Assembly: GCA_033764875.1 (NCBI GenBank)
Contig: JANRIO010000049.1
Span: forward strand, 70,110 to 134,109
Reading direction: 5' to 3'
Length of the DNA stretch: 64,000 nt
Source of the DNA: AWTP1-13 sp033764875
Lineage (GTDB): Bacteria; Pseudomonadota; Alphaproteobacteria; Rhizobiales; Hyphomicrobiaceae
A model generated the notes under the pieces. The model was not told the origin of the DNA. It saw nothing but the letters and a program-made list of their open reading frames with translations, and made no database searches. Shown here in pieces: positions 16,567 through 24,663 of the stretch. The translations under genes and the position numbers were made by a program. Each line of letters starts with the position of its first letter. Positions within the stretch are counted from its first letter, which is position 1.

Positions 16567-17886
16567 ATGACCCGATACGCCGGAAACCCGCAGGCCGTGA
16601 GCGCGCTGGTGCGCGAGACGGAGGTGCATCGCGACGTCTACATCGACCAGGAGGTGTTCGACCTGGAGATGCAGCACCTGTTCCAGAACACCTGGAACTA
16701 CGTGGGCCACGACAGCCAGGTGGCGAACGTCGGCGACTACTTCACCACCACGATCGGCGCGCAGCCGGTGATCATGGTGCGGCACACGGACAACAGCGTG
16801 CGCGTGCTGTTCAACCGCTGCCCGCACAAGGGCACCAAGATCGCCATCGACGGCTGCGGCAACGCGGGGAAGTTCTTCCGCTGCCCCTACCACGCCTGGA
16901 CCTTCAAGACCGACGGCAGCCTGCTCGCGATCCCGCTGAAAAAGGGCTACGACCAGACCGGCTTCGAGGCGAGCGAGGCGGCCAAGGGCATGGCGCCCGT
17001 GCGCCACGTGAAGAACTACCGCGGCTTCGTGTTCGCCAAGATCTCCGACGCCGGCCCCGACTTCGAGACCTTCTTCGGCGAGAGCCTGTCCAGCCTCGAC
17101 AACATGATCGACCGCTCACCCGCGGGCCGGCTGGAGGTGGCGGGCGGCGTGCTGCGCTACATGCACAAGTGCAACTGGAAGATGCTGGTCGAGAACCAGA
17201 CCGACACGTGCCATCCGATGGTGGCGCACGAGAGCTCGGCCGGGACCGCGGTCGAGGTGTGGAAGAAGGTCTCGAACGGGGCCGCCGGCAAGCGCCCGAT
17301 GGCGGTCGAGATCTTCGCGCCGTTCGTCAGCCCCTACGAGTTCTTCGAGGGCATGGGCATCCGCATCTGGCCCAACGGGCACGGGCACACGGGCGTGTCG
17401 CACTCGATCCACTCGGACTATTCCGCCGTGCCCGGCTACTTCGAGAAGATGGTGGCGGCCTACGGCGAGACCCGCGCCAAGGCGATCCTGGACGAGGCAC
17501 GCCACAACACGGTCTACTTCCCCAACGTGATGATCAAGGGGCCGATCCAGTTGCTGCGCATCTTCCGCCCGATCGCGCCGGACAGGACGCTGGTGGAGAG
17601 CTGGACGTACCGGCTGGTGGATGCGCCCGATCTGCTGCTGGAGCGGACGCTCGTCTACAATCGCCTCATCAACGCGCCGACGTCGGTCGTCGGCCACGAC
17701 GACCTCGAGATGTACGAGCGGGCGCAAGAGGGGCTGCACTCGGACGGCAGCTCGTGGGTCAACGTGCAGCGGCTTTACGATCCGCACGAGGCCGAGCAGG
17801 CGCAGGCCGTCACCAACGGCACCACGGAATGGCAGATGCGCAACCAGTTCCGCGCCTGGTCGAAGTACATGACGATGACGATGTGA
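16567..17886 (+). CDS. Rieske aromatic-ring-hydroxylating dioxygenase alpha subunit
   Basis: 439 residues. The Rieske 2Fe-2S site is Cys85, His87, Cys106, His109 (CPH with 18 residues to CPYH). The mononuclear iron site is in the motif running from Glu209 to His221, with Asp213, His216 and His221 placed as in the family. A strong AGGAGG stands before the ATG. The protein should hydroxylate an aromatic ring using O2 and electrons from the upstream reductase. The adjacent beta subunit completes an alpha-beta oxygenase. In iad-type loci the equivalent pair turns indole-3-acetate into dioxindole-3-acetate; the sequence alone does not prove the substrate. Confidence 0.9.
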   Translation: MTRYAGNPQAVSALVRETEVHRDVYIDQEVFDLEMQHLFQNTWNYVGHDSQVANVGDYFTTTIGAQPVIMVRHTDNSVRVLFNRCPHKGTKIAIDGCGNAGKFFRCPYHAWTFKTDGSLLAIPLKKGYDQTGFEASEAAKGMAPVRHVKNYRGFVFAKISDAGPDFETFFGESLSSLDNMIDRSPAGRLEVAGGVLRYMHKCNWKMLVENQTDTCHPMVAHESSAGTAVEVWKKVSNGAAGKRPMAVEIFAPFVSPYEFFEGMGIRIWPNGHGHTGVSHSIHSDYSAVPGYFEKMVAAYGETRAKAILDEARHNTVYFPNVMIKGPIQLLRIFRPIAPDRTLVESWTYRLVDAPDLLLERTLVYNRLINAPTSVVGHDDLEMYERAQEGLHSDGSSWVNVQRLYDPHEAEQAQAVTNGTTEWQMRNQFRAWSKYMTMTM

Positions 17887-17893
17887 GGGCGCC

Positions 17894-18385
17894 ATGACCC
17901 CGATCGAGATCCCGACGGACGCCGACCTCGTGCAGTTCGTCTACCGGGAGGCCCGCCTCCTCGACGAGCACCGCTTTGAGGAATGGCTCGATCTGTTCAC
18001 GCAGGACGGCCGCTACTGGATGCCGCTCGAGTGGGGGCAGACCGACCGCCGCCTCACCGCCTCGCTGCTCGACGAGGACCTTTTGCTGCTGCGCGTGCGC
18101 GTGGAGCGCCTCAAGGGCAACCGCACATTCTCGCAGAAGCCCAAGAGCCGCTGCCACCACGTGCTGCAGGCGCCGCAGATCGACACGCGGGATGCCGGCG
18201 GCAGCGTCTACGAGACCTACACGCCGTTCCACTACGTGGAGACGCGGCTCGACGAGCAGCAGCTCTATGCGGGGTGGGCCCGCCACACGCTCACGGTCGA
18301 GGAGGGCCGGCTCAAGATCCGCATGAAGCGCGTCGACCTCGTCAACTGCGACGCGGCGTTCGGCAACATCCAGCTGTTCATGTGA
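17894..18385 (+). CDS. Ring-hydroxylating dioxygenase beta subunit
   Basis: 163 residues of the SnoaL-like small subunit family. The N-terminal helix LVQFVYREARLLDEHRFEEW is followed by LFTQDGRYWMPLEWG, and a curved beta-sheet fills the rest (CHHVLQAPQI, LKIRMKRVDLVNCDA). Beta subunits are structural and help shape the alpha hexamer. The gene starts 7 bp after the alpha subunit stop and the CoA ligase starts 5 bp after its own stop, so it is inside the operon. Length and motifs are normal for the family. Confidence 0.88.
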   Translation: MTPIEIPTDADLVQFVYREARLLDEHRFEEWLDLFTQDGRYWMPLEWGQTDRRLTASLLDEDLLLLRVRVERLKGNRTFSQKPKSRCHHVLQAPQIDTRDAGGSVYETYTPFHYVETRLDEQQLYAGWARHTLTVEEGRLKIRMKRVDLVNCDAAFGNIQLFM

Positions 18386-18390
18386 CCGGC

Positions 18391-20022
18391 ATGGCGGCAG
18401 ACAAGCCCAACTCGGTGTTCGAGACGTTCGCGGCGACGGCGGCGCGCTTCGACGAGCGGCCGTTCCTCAACGTGCTGCCGGAGACGGCCGATGCGTACGG
18501 CATCACGGCGCGCGAGATCTGCTATGGCGAGCTGCGCGACGCCGCCAACGCGCTGGCGATGGTCTACTCGGCGAAGGGCTTCGGCCCCGGCCACCGCGTC
18601 GGGTTGCTGCTGCAGAACCGGCCGTCGTTCTTCCGGCACTGGCTGGCGCTCAATGCCATCGGGGCCTCGGTGGTGCCGATCAATCCCGACCTGCGCGCCT
18701 CGGAGCTCGAGTACGTCGTGGCGCATTCGGAGATGGTGGCGGCGGTGGCGATTCCCGAGCGGATCGACGATCTGCGCTCGGCGGCGCGCGCCGGCGGGCG
18801 CGACCTGCCGGTCCTGGCGCCCAACGCCGCGGTGCCGCGCATCGGCGCGCCGCGGCCTCGGGCGCCGGCCTCGCGCGACAGCGAATGCGCGCTGCTCTAT
18901 ACGTCGGGTACGACCAGCCGGCCGAAGGGGTGCGTGCTCACCAATACCTACTACCTCAACAGCGCCGAGTGGTATCTCGGCGCCGGCGGCCTGATGGCGA
19001 TGCGGGAGGGCTGCGAGCGCATGCTGACGCCGCTGCCGCTGTTCCACATGAACGCGATGGCGTTCTCGGCCGTGACCATGATGGCGTGCGGCGGCTGCCT
19101 TTCCGTGCTCGACCGCTTCCATCCCAGGACCTGGTGGGACAGCGTGCGCGCCTCGCGCGCCACGATCGTGCACTACCTCGGCGTGATGCCGCCGATGCTG
19201 ATGGGATTGCCCGAGAGCCCGGACGATCGCGCGCACGCGGTGCGCTTCGGCTTCGGCGCGGGCGTCGACCGGCGCCTGCACGCCGCCTTCGAGGCGCGCT
19301 TCGGCTTTCCGCTGATCGAGGCCTGGGCGATGACGGAGACGGGCGGCGCCGTCGTCATCGCGGCGAGCCACGAGCCCCGCCACGTCGGCACCAGCTGCTT
19401 CGGCAAGCCCGGTCCCGAGGCGCAAGTGCGCGTCGTCGACGAGGCGGGCGGCGACGTGGCGCCGGGCGCCGACGGCGAGCTGCTGGTGCGGCGCGCGGGC
19501 CCCGATCCGCGGCACGGCTTCCTCGCCGCGTACCTGAAGGACCCCGAGGCCACGGCGGAAGCCTGGGCCGGCGGCTGGTTCCACACCGGCGACGTGGTGC
19601 GGCAGGACGCCGAGGGCTATCTGTGCTTCGTCGACCGGCGCAAGAACGTGATCCGCCGCTCGGGCGAGAACATCTCTGCCGTCGAGGTCGAGAGCGTGCT
19701 GCAGCGGCATCCCGGGATCGCGGCAGTGGCGGTGGCCGCGGCGCCCGATGCGGTGCGTGGCGACGAGGTGCTGGCGCTGGTCGTGGCGCGCGCGCTTCCG
19801 GGCAGCTTCGAGGCGCGCGCGGCTCTGGCGCAGGAGATCGTGCGCTACAGCCTCGCCGAGCTTGCCTACTACAAGGCGCCGGGCTTCATCGCCTTCGTCG
19901 ACGCGCTGCCGCTGACCTCGACACAGAAGATCCAGCGCGGCGCGCTGAAGGAGCTCGTCGCGACGCTGCTCGCGGGGCCGGACGTGATCGACACGCGGGC
20001 GATGAAGAGGCGCGCCGCATGA
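18391..20022 (+). CDS. Acyl/aryl-CoA ligase (AMP-forming)
   Basis: 543 residues of the class I adenylate-forming family. The P-loop LLYTSGTTSRPKG lies near residues 168-180. Other motifs are AWAMTETGG, the hinge-proximal WFHTGDVVRQDAEGYLCFVDR, and NVIRRSGENISAVEVE. The catalytic Lys near the C-terminus lies in LTSTQKIQRG. ATG 18391 is chosen; a GTG at 18382 overlapping the previous stop is an alternative. In the operon it would activate the carboxylate made by the oxygenase as a CoA ester (for example dioxindole-3-acetate), a prerequisite for the thiolase-like protein that follows. The exact substrate is inferred. Confidence 0.82.
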   Translation: MAADKPNSVFETFAATAARFDERPFLNVLPETADAYGITAREICYGELRDAANALAMVYSAKGFGPGHRVGLLLQNRPSFFRHWLALNAIGASVVPINPDLRASELEYVVAHSEMVAAVAIPERIDDLRSAARAGGRDLPVLAPNAAVPRIGAPRPRAPASRDSECALLYTSGTTSRPKGCVLTNTYYLNSAEWYLGAGGLMAMREGCERMLTPLPLFHMNAMAFSAVTMMACGGCLSVLDRFHPRTWWDSVRASRATIVHYLGVMPPMLMGLPESPDDRAHAVRFGFGAGVDRRLHAAFEARFGFPLIEAWAMTETGGAVVIAASHEPRHVGTSCFGKPGPEAQVRVVDEAGGDVAPGADGELLVRRAGPDPRHGFLAAYLKDPEATAEAWAGGWFHTGDVVRQDAEGYLCFVDRRKNVIRRSGENISAVEVESVLQRHPGIAAVAVAAAPDAVRGDEVLALVVARALPGSFEARAALAQEIVRYSLAELAYYKAPGFIAFVDALPLTSTQKIQRGALKELVATLLAGPDVIDTRAMKRRAA

Positions 20023-20042
20023 CCATGCCCGGACCTTAGCCG

Positions 20043-21224
20043 ATGACGGCGATCCACAAGGGCAAGCGCCAGGGCTACGAGGGCGTGGCGGTGGCGGCGC
20101 CGGTGACGGTGCCTTACCGGCGCTACTCGATCAACAGCGCGCACTGGTGGATCGGGCGGGCGCTGCGCGGGCTCGTGGACCGGGCCGGCATAGGTCCCGG
20201 CGACATCGACGGGCTCTCGGTCTCGAGCTTCACGCTCGCCCCGGACACGGCCATCGGGCTGACGCAGCACTTCGGGCTGTCGCCGCGCTGGCTCGACCAC
20301 GTCCCCATGGGCGGGGCGAGCGGCGTCATGGCGCTGCGCAAGGCGGCGCGCGCCGTGCAGGCGGGCGACTGCGACATCGCCGCGTGCGTGGCCGGCGACA
20401 CCAACCACGTCGACAGCTTCCGGCGCACGCTCTCCACCTTCAGCCGCTTCGCGCAGGATGCGGTCTATCCCTACGGCTCGGGCGGGCCCAACGCCAACTT
20501 CGCGCTGATCATGGCCAACTACATGGGACGCACCGGGGCGACGCGCGCGGACATGGGCAAGCTCGCCGTGGCGCAGCGCGACAACGCGCTCGCCTTCCCG
20601 CATGCGCTGATGAAGAAGCCCCTGACGCTCGACGACTATCTCGGCGCGCGGGCGATCGCGGATCCGATCCACCTCTTCGACTGCGTGATGCCGTGCGCGG
20701 GCGCGGAGGCGTTCCTGGTGCTGCGCGAGGACATCGCGCGCGACCTGAAGCTGCCCTACGCGCGCATCCTCGGCTCCATCGAGCGGCACAATGCCTTTCC
20801 AGGCGACGCCATCCAGGAGCGCGGCGGCTGGCAGCGCGATCTCGACGAGCTCTACGGCATGGCCGGCTTGAAGCGCGGCGCCGTGGATTTCGTCGAGACC
20901 TACGACGACTATCCCGTGATCTCGATGATGCAGCTGGAGGAGCTGGGCCTGTGCAAGAGCGGGGAGGTCGTCGAGTTCGTGCGCGCCAGCACCTTCACCA
21001 CGCACGGCAGCTGCCCGCACAACACCAGCGGCGGGCAGCTCTCGGTGGGCCAGGCCGGCTGCGCGGGCGGCTTCCTCGGCCTCGTGGAAGCCATCCGGCA
21101 GCTCACGGGACAGGCGCTGGGGGGACAGGTGAAGGATGCGAAGGCGGGGCTCGTCTCGGGCTTCGGCATGATCACCTACGACCGCGGGCTCGCCTCGTGC
21201 GCGGCGCTGCTGGGGAAGGCCTGA
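20043..21224 (+). CDS. Thiolase-superfamily protein lacking the nucleophilic Cys (Ltp2/SCP2-thiolase-like)
   Basis: 393 residues with the SCP2-type thiolase fold: an N-terminal half ending near VCA/VAGDTNHVD, and a C-terminal half with VETYDDYPVISMMQLEELGLC and HNTSGGQLSVGQAGCAGGF. The segment that normally holds the acylated Cys reads PMGGASGVMALRKA, so the nucleophile is absent. The steroid-degradation protein Ltp2 also lacks it and acts as a retro-aldolase in complex with a DUF35 partner. Here the next gene encodes a DUF35 domain, only 3 bp away. I infer CoA-ester aldolase activity rather than thiolysis, for example release of acetyl-CoA and isatin from dioxindole-3-acetyl-CoA. Confidence 0.8.
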   Translation: MTAIHKGKRQGYEGVAVAAPVTVPYRRYSINSAHWWIGRALRGLVDRAGIGPGDIDGLSVSSFTLAPDTAIGLTQHFGLSPRWLDHVPMGGASGVMALRKAARAVQAGDCDIAACVAGDTNHVDSFRRTLSTFSRFAQDAVYPYGSGGPNANFALIMANYMGRTGATRADMGKLAVAQRDNALAFPHALMKKPLTLDDYLGARAIADPIHLFDCVMPCAGAEAFLVLREDIARDLKLPYARILGSIERHNAFPGDAIQERGGWQRDLDELYGMAGLKRGAVDFVETYDDYPVISMMQLEELGLCKSGEVVEFVRASTFTTHGSCPHNTSGGQLSVGQAGCAGGFLGLVEAIRQLTGQALGGQVKDAKAGLVSGFGMITYDRGLASCAALLGKA

Positions 21225-21227
21225 TCC

Positions 21228-22463
21228 ATGACCGAGCCGCTCACTCCGCCAAAGCGCAAGAACCCACTTGAGCGCACGCGGGCACCGCTGCTGCCGTCGG
21301 CCATCCGCAGCCGCACGGCGCAGATGCTGACGCTTGCGGCGGCCGAGGGCTGGTTCGCGCTGCCGACGTGCCTTGACTGCGGGGCCGTGCACTATCCCCC
21401 GCGCGACGCCTGCCCGAAGTGCCTGTCGGCGCGGATCGCTGCGCAGGCGGCGGACGGCGGGGGACGCGTGGCCGCCGAGACCGCCATCCGCACCTCCACC
21501 GATCCCTACTTTCGCGAGCGCATGCCCTGGCGCATCGGCACGGTCGTGCTCGACGCCGGGCCGTCGGTCATCGCGCATCTGCACGGGGATGTGCGCGCGG
21601 GCGACCGGACGCGCCTTGAATGGAAGCTCGACAAGAGCGGGCAGGCGGTGGCCTTCGCGCTGCCGCAGACGGAGACGGCCAACATGGCGGACGATCCACA
21701 GTTGCGCGAGATGACGCTCGACCCGAAATTCCGGCGGGTGCTGGTGACGGACGCGCGCACGGCTCTCGGCCAGGCGATGGTCAGCGCGCTCAGCAAGGCC
21801 GGCGCGGGCATCGTGTTCGCGGGGCTCGCCGAGCCGTGGAAGCCGGCGCCGGCGCGCGAGGCGCTCACCCGGATCAGGGGCGTCGAGATCGTGCCCATCG
21901 ACGTCACCGACACCGACAGCGTCAACGAGCTTGCCGGCGAGATCGGGGCCAAGGTCGACATCCTGATCAACACGGCCGAGCACGTGCGGCCGGGCGGGCT
22001 GATGGAGAGGAAGGGCGTCGGCGTGGCGCGGGAGGAGCTGGAGGCCGGCTACCTCGGCCTCATCCGGCTGGCGCAGGCGTTCGGGCCGACGATGCGGTTC
22101 CGCGGCGCCGACGGGGCCAACAGCGCCTGCGCCTGGGTCAACGTGCTCTCCGTGTTCGCGCAGGTCAACTGGCCGCAGTTCGGCGCGCACTCGGCCTCGC
22201 AGGCCGCCATGCTGTCGGCGGCGCAGTCGCTGCGGGCGGAGCTGCGACCGGGCGGCGTGCGCGTGATCAACGTCTTCACGGGCCCGCTCGAGACGGAGTG
22301 GTACCAGGCCGTGCCGCCGCCGAAGGTGGCGCCGTCGCAGGTCGCCGGAGCCACCATCGACGCGCTGCAGCGGGGCCTCGAGGACGTGTGGGTCGGCGAC
22401 ATCGCGCAGGACGTGCGCAGCCGACTCGCCGCGAACCCCAAGGCGATCGAGCGCGAGCTGTGA
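21228..22463 (+). CDS. DUF35 (zinc ribbon + OB fold) protein fused to a degenerate SDR domain
   Basis: 411 residues in two parts. Residues about 35-150 are a DUF35/ChsH2-C-like unit: rubredoxin-type zinc site Cys48, Cys51, Cys62, Cys65 and an OB fold. Residues about 170-411 have short-chain dehydrogenase architecture, but the key sites are lost. The nucleotide motif is TDARTALG instead of TGxxxGxG, and the YxxxK catalytic pair is replaced by His321 and Gln325. The SDR half is therefore probably structural. DUF35 proteins partner thiolase-like enzymes, and the gene follows the Cys-less thiolase by 3 bp. A fusion of these two domains is unusual as far as I know. Confidence 0.8.
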   Translation: MTEPLTPPKRKNPLERTRAPLLPSAIRSRTAQMLTLAAAEGWFALPTCLDCGAVHYPPRDACPKCLSARIAAQAADGGGRVAAETAIRTSTDPYFRERMPWRIGTVVLDAGPSVIAHLHGDVRAGDRTRLEWKLDKSGQAVAFALPQTETANMADDPQLREMTLDPKFRRVLVTDARTALGQAMVSALSKAGAGIVFAGLAEPWKPAPAREALTRIRGVEIVPIDVTDTDSVNELAGEIGAKVDILINTAEHVRPGGLMERKGVGVAREELEAGYLGLIRLAQAFGPTMRFRGADGANSACAWVNVLSVFAQVNWPQFGAHSASQAAMLSAAQSLRAELRPGGVRVINVFTGPLETEWYQAVPPPKVAPSQVAGATIDALQRGLEDVWVGDIAQDVRSRLAANPKAIEREL

Positions 22464-22475
22464 AAGGCTGAGCCC

Positions 22476-23321
22476 ATGACGAGCAGACGCACGAAAGCTG
22501 CCAAGACGCCCGCTGACGCCACCGCGAGCGGCGGACTTGCCGCCTTCGCTACGGCGCTTGCGGCCGGCGCGGTGGAGATCGTCGACCTCACGCAAACGCT
22601 GTCGCCCGACTTCCCGACGCTGGTGCTGCCGCCGGAGCTCGGCCAGTGCACGCCCTTCCGCATCGAGGAGATCTCGCGCTACGACGAGCGGGGGCCGGCG
22701 TGGTACTGGAACACGATCACGCTCAGCGAGCACACCGGCACCCACTTCGACGCGCCGGTGCACTGGATCACGGGCCGGGACCTGCCCAACAACACGGTCG
22801 ATGCCTTCCCGGCGCAGAAGCAGATCGCGCCCGCGTGCGTCATCGATTGCGCGGCGGCGGCGGCGGCGGACCCCGACTTCCTGCTCGAGCCCGCCCACAT
22901 CGAGACCTGGGAGGCGCGGCACGGCACGATTCCCGCCGGGTGCTGGGTGCTGATGCGCACCGACTGGTCGAAGCGGGATGCGGGGGCCTACGCCAACCTG
23001 CGCGAGGACGGCGCGCACACGCCCGGGCCCTCGCCCGCCGCCATCCGGCTGCTGGTCGAGAAGCGGGCGATCCTCGGCTTCGGCACCGAGACCATCGGCA
23101 CGGACGCCGGCCAGGCGCACCATCTGGACCCGCCCTACCCCGCCCACACCATCCTGCACGGGGCGGGCCGCTACGGGCTGCAGTGCCTCGCCAATCTCGA
23201 CAGGCTGCCGGCCACGGGCGCGCTGGTGGTGGCGCCGCCCTTGAAGATCCGGCACGGCTCGGGAAGCCCGCTCAGGGTGCTGGCCCTCGTCGAGCGCAAA
23301 GCAACGGGAGGAGCAGCATGA
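22476..23321 (+). CDS. Cyclase-family metal-dependent hydrolase (isatin hydrolase / kynurenine formamidase-like)
   Basis: 281 residues with the family metal motif HTGTHFDAPVH: His86, His90, Asp92 and His96. LTQTLSPDFP at the start of the domain, and FGTETIGTDAG with LHGAGRYGLQCLANLDRLP in the C-terminal half, are also typical. The fold hydrolyses cyclic or N-formyl amides; known members are kynurenine formamidase KynB and isatin hydrolase. Given the Rieske oxygenase, CoA ligase and aldolase-like genes upstream, isatin to isatinate is the most economical assignment. A basic, Ala/Thr-rich N-terminus of about 30 residues precedes the domain. It overlaps the next SDR gene by four bases. Confidence 0.8.
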   Translation: MTSRRTKAAKTPADATASGGLAAFATALAAGAVEIVDLTQTLSPDFPTLVLPPELGQCTPFRIEEISRYDERGPAWYWNTITLSEHTGTHFDAPVHWITGRDLPNNTVDAFPAQKQIAPACVIDCAAAAAADPDFLLEPAHIETWEARHGTIPAGCWVLMRTDWSKRDAGAYANLREDGAHTPGPSPAAIRLLVEKRAILGFGTETIGTDAGQAHHLDPPYPAHTILHGAGRYGLQCLANLDRLPATGALVVAPPLKIRHGSGSPLRVLALVERKATGGAA

Positions 23322-24046
23322 GCGCGAAGCACACCGCGGTGGTGACGGGCGGCAGCGCCGGCATCGGCGCCGACATCTGCCGCCGGATGGCGGATGCGGG
23401 CTATCACGTCGTGTCGGTGGCGCGGCGCGCGGGAGAGGCGCACGCGCGCGTCAGCCACGTCGCCTGCGACCTGCTCGATGCCCAGGCGACGCAGGAGGCG
23501 GCGGCCGAGATCGCCAGGCGTTTCGAGGTCACCCACCTCGTGCACAACGCCGGCGTGGTGAAGGCCAATCTCGTCGAGCAGACGCCGGTTGCCGATCTCG
23601 CCGCGCTCGGCCAGTTGCATCTGGGCGCCGCGCTGATCCTGACGCAGGCCTTCCTGCCGGCGATGAAGGCCGGCAAATTCGGGCGCGTCATCCTGATGTC
23701 GTCGCGGGCGGCGGTGGGGCTGGCGACGCGCACGGCCTACGCGGCGACCAAGTCCGGCATGGTCGGCATGGCGCGCACCTGGGCGCTGGAGCTTGCGCCC
23801 TACGGCATCACCGTCAACGTGGTGGCGCCCGGGCCCATCGAGGCGACGGAGATGTTCCACGACGTGCTGCCCAAGGGCGACCCGCGCATCGCCAAGCTGG
23901 CCGAGGCCATCCCCGTGAAGCGGCTCGGCACCCCGGCCGACGTCTCCAACGCCGTGATGTTCTTTGCGGCTCCCGAGGCGGGCTTCGTCACCGGGCAATT
24001 GCTCTACGTGTGCGGCGGGGCCAGCGTCGGGACCATAGCGATCTAG
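23318..24046 (+). CDS. Short-chain dehydrogenase/reductase
   Basis: 242-residue classical SDR. The nucleotide motif GGSAGIG lies near residue 11, NAG near 78, and the catalytic Tyr141 and Lys145 in YAATK are intact. PG near 170 completes the pattern. It is the last gene of the ten-gene operon and overlaps the cyclase gene (ATGA). Unlike the SDR half of the DUF35 fusion, this protein should be active. Its likely role is an alcohol/ketone interconversion on an intermediate or a side product such as an over-reduced isatin (dioxindole); no specific substrate can be read from the sequence. Confidence 0.8.
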   Translation: MSAKHTAVVTGGSAGIGADICRRMADAGYHVVSVARRAGEAHARVSHVACDLLDAQATQEAAAEIARRFEVTHLVHNAGVVKANLVEQTPVADLAALGQLHLGAALILTQAFLPAMKAGKFGRVILMSSRAAVGLATRTAYAATKSGMVGMARTWALELAPYGITVNVVAPGPIEATEMFHDVLPKGDPRIAKLAEAIPVKRLGTPADVSNAVMFFAAPEAGFVTGQLLYVCGGASVGTIAI

Positions 24047-24143
24047 CGGCGCGCCACGCGACGCGCCGCACCAACCCGAGCAGCGCCAGCCGAAAGCGCA
24101 GGCAACTCTCGCCCCGCATGCGTGGAGAGAGCAGAGTCGCCCA

Positions 24144-24162
24144 CTTGGCAATTGGTGCCAAG
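24144..24162. terminator. Hairpin between convergent operon end and small secreted-protein gene
   Basis: CTTGGCA and TGCCAAG form a 7-bp stem with loop ATTGG, extendable by CGCC/GGCG across a two-base bulge. It lies about 100 bp after the SDR stop and 35 bp beyond the end of the convergent gene at 24197-24475. No T-run follows, so the terminator assignment is tentative. Confidence 0.45.
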
Positions 24163-24196
24163 GGCGGCGAGAAAGTTCGCGCCGGGCTTGCGAGGC

Positions 24197-24475
24197 TCAG
24201 TTGCGGCCGGCGCCACCCAACTCGCGCTCCTTGAGGTACCACCAGGAGCGGCTGCCGAAGGCGTGCTGCTCGGAGATCGATTCGTAGTAGCCGCCCCGCT
24301 CGAAGGCCTCGGAGTTGGCGCGCTGGCGCGGCGTCGCATTCGGGTATCTGGCCGCATAGGCGCTCGAGGCATCGTAGGTCTGCTTCGGTCCGCGCTTCTT
24401 CTGCGCCGCCAGACTCGTGCCTGCAAACGCCACGAGCAGGGCCGAGGCAAGCGTCGCGGTAAGGATGGCCTTCAT
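24197..24475 (-). CDS. Small secreted protein of unknown function
   Basis: 92 residues. A textbook signal peptide (MKAILTATLASALLVAFAGTSLAA, cut likely after SLA or LAA) is followed by a hydrophilic mature part rich in Tyr, Arg and Ser (YPNATPRQRANSEAFERGGYYE, WWYLKERELGG). AAGGAG stands eight bases before the ATG at 24475. I do not recognise a family. It is a lone gene between the aromatic operon (convergent) and the sigma-factor pair (same strand, 188 bp away). A longer frame reading into it from upstream is an overlap artefact, since the ribosome site and signal peptide fix this start. Confidence 0.75.
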   Translation of the reverse strand: MKAILTATLASALLVAFAGTSLAAQKKRGPKQTYDASSAYAARYPNATPRQRANSEAFERGGYYESISEQHAFGSRSWWYLKERELGGAGRN

Positions 24476-24663
24476 GGGCAATCTCCTTGCTGCCGGTGCC
24501 GCAGATGTAGGCGCGGTGGTGCCGGATTGCAAACCCGATCGCCGAGGCCGGACGCCGCCAGGCCGTGCACGCGCGACGGGCGGCCAGCCCGTGCCGATCA
24601 CAATCGCGCTAGGAACGTCGGCAGCCCCTCCCAGAGGCCCGCGGGTGCGACGCTGGTGGCGGC

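Noticed and set aside
20043..21224. Interpretation as a beta-ketothiolase
   Set aside because: The active-site Cys segment reads GGASG and the DUF35 neighbour fits an aldolase-type partner instead.
19869..23255. 1128-residue minus-strand open frame
   Set aside because: It lies antisense to four genes with clear motifs; long antisense frames are expected at this GC content. The translation is His/Arg/Gly-rich and matches no fold.
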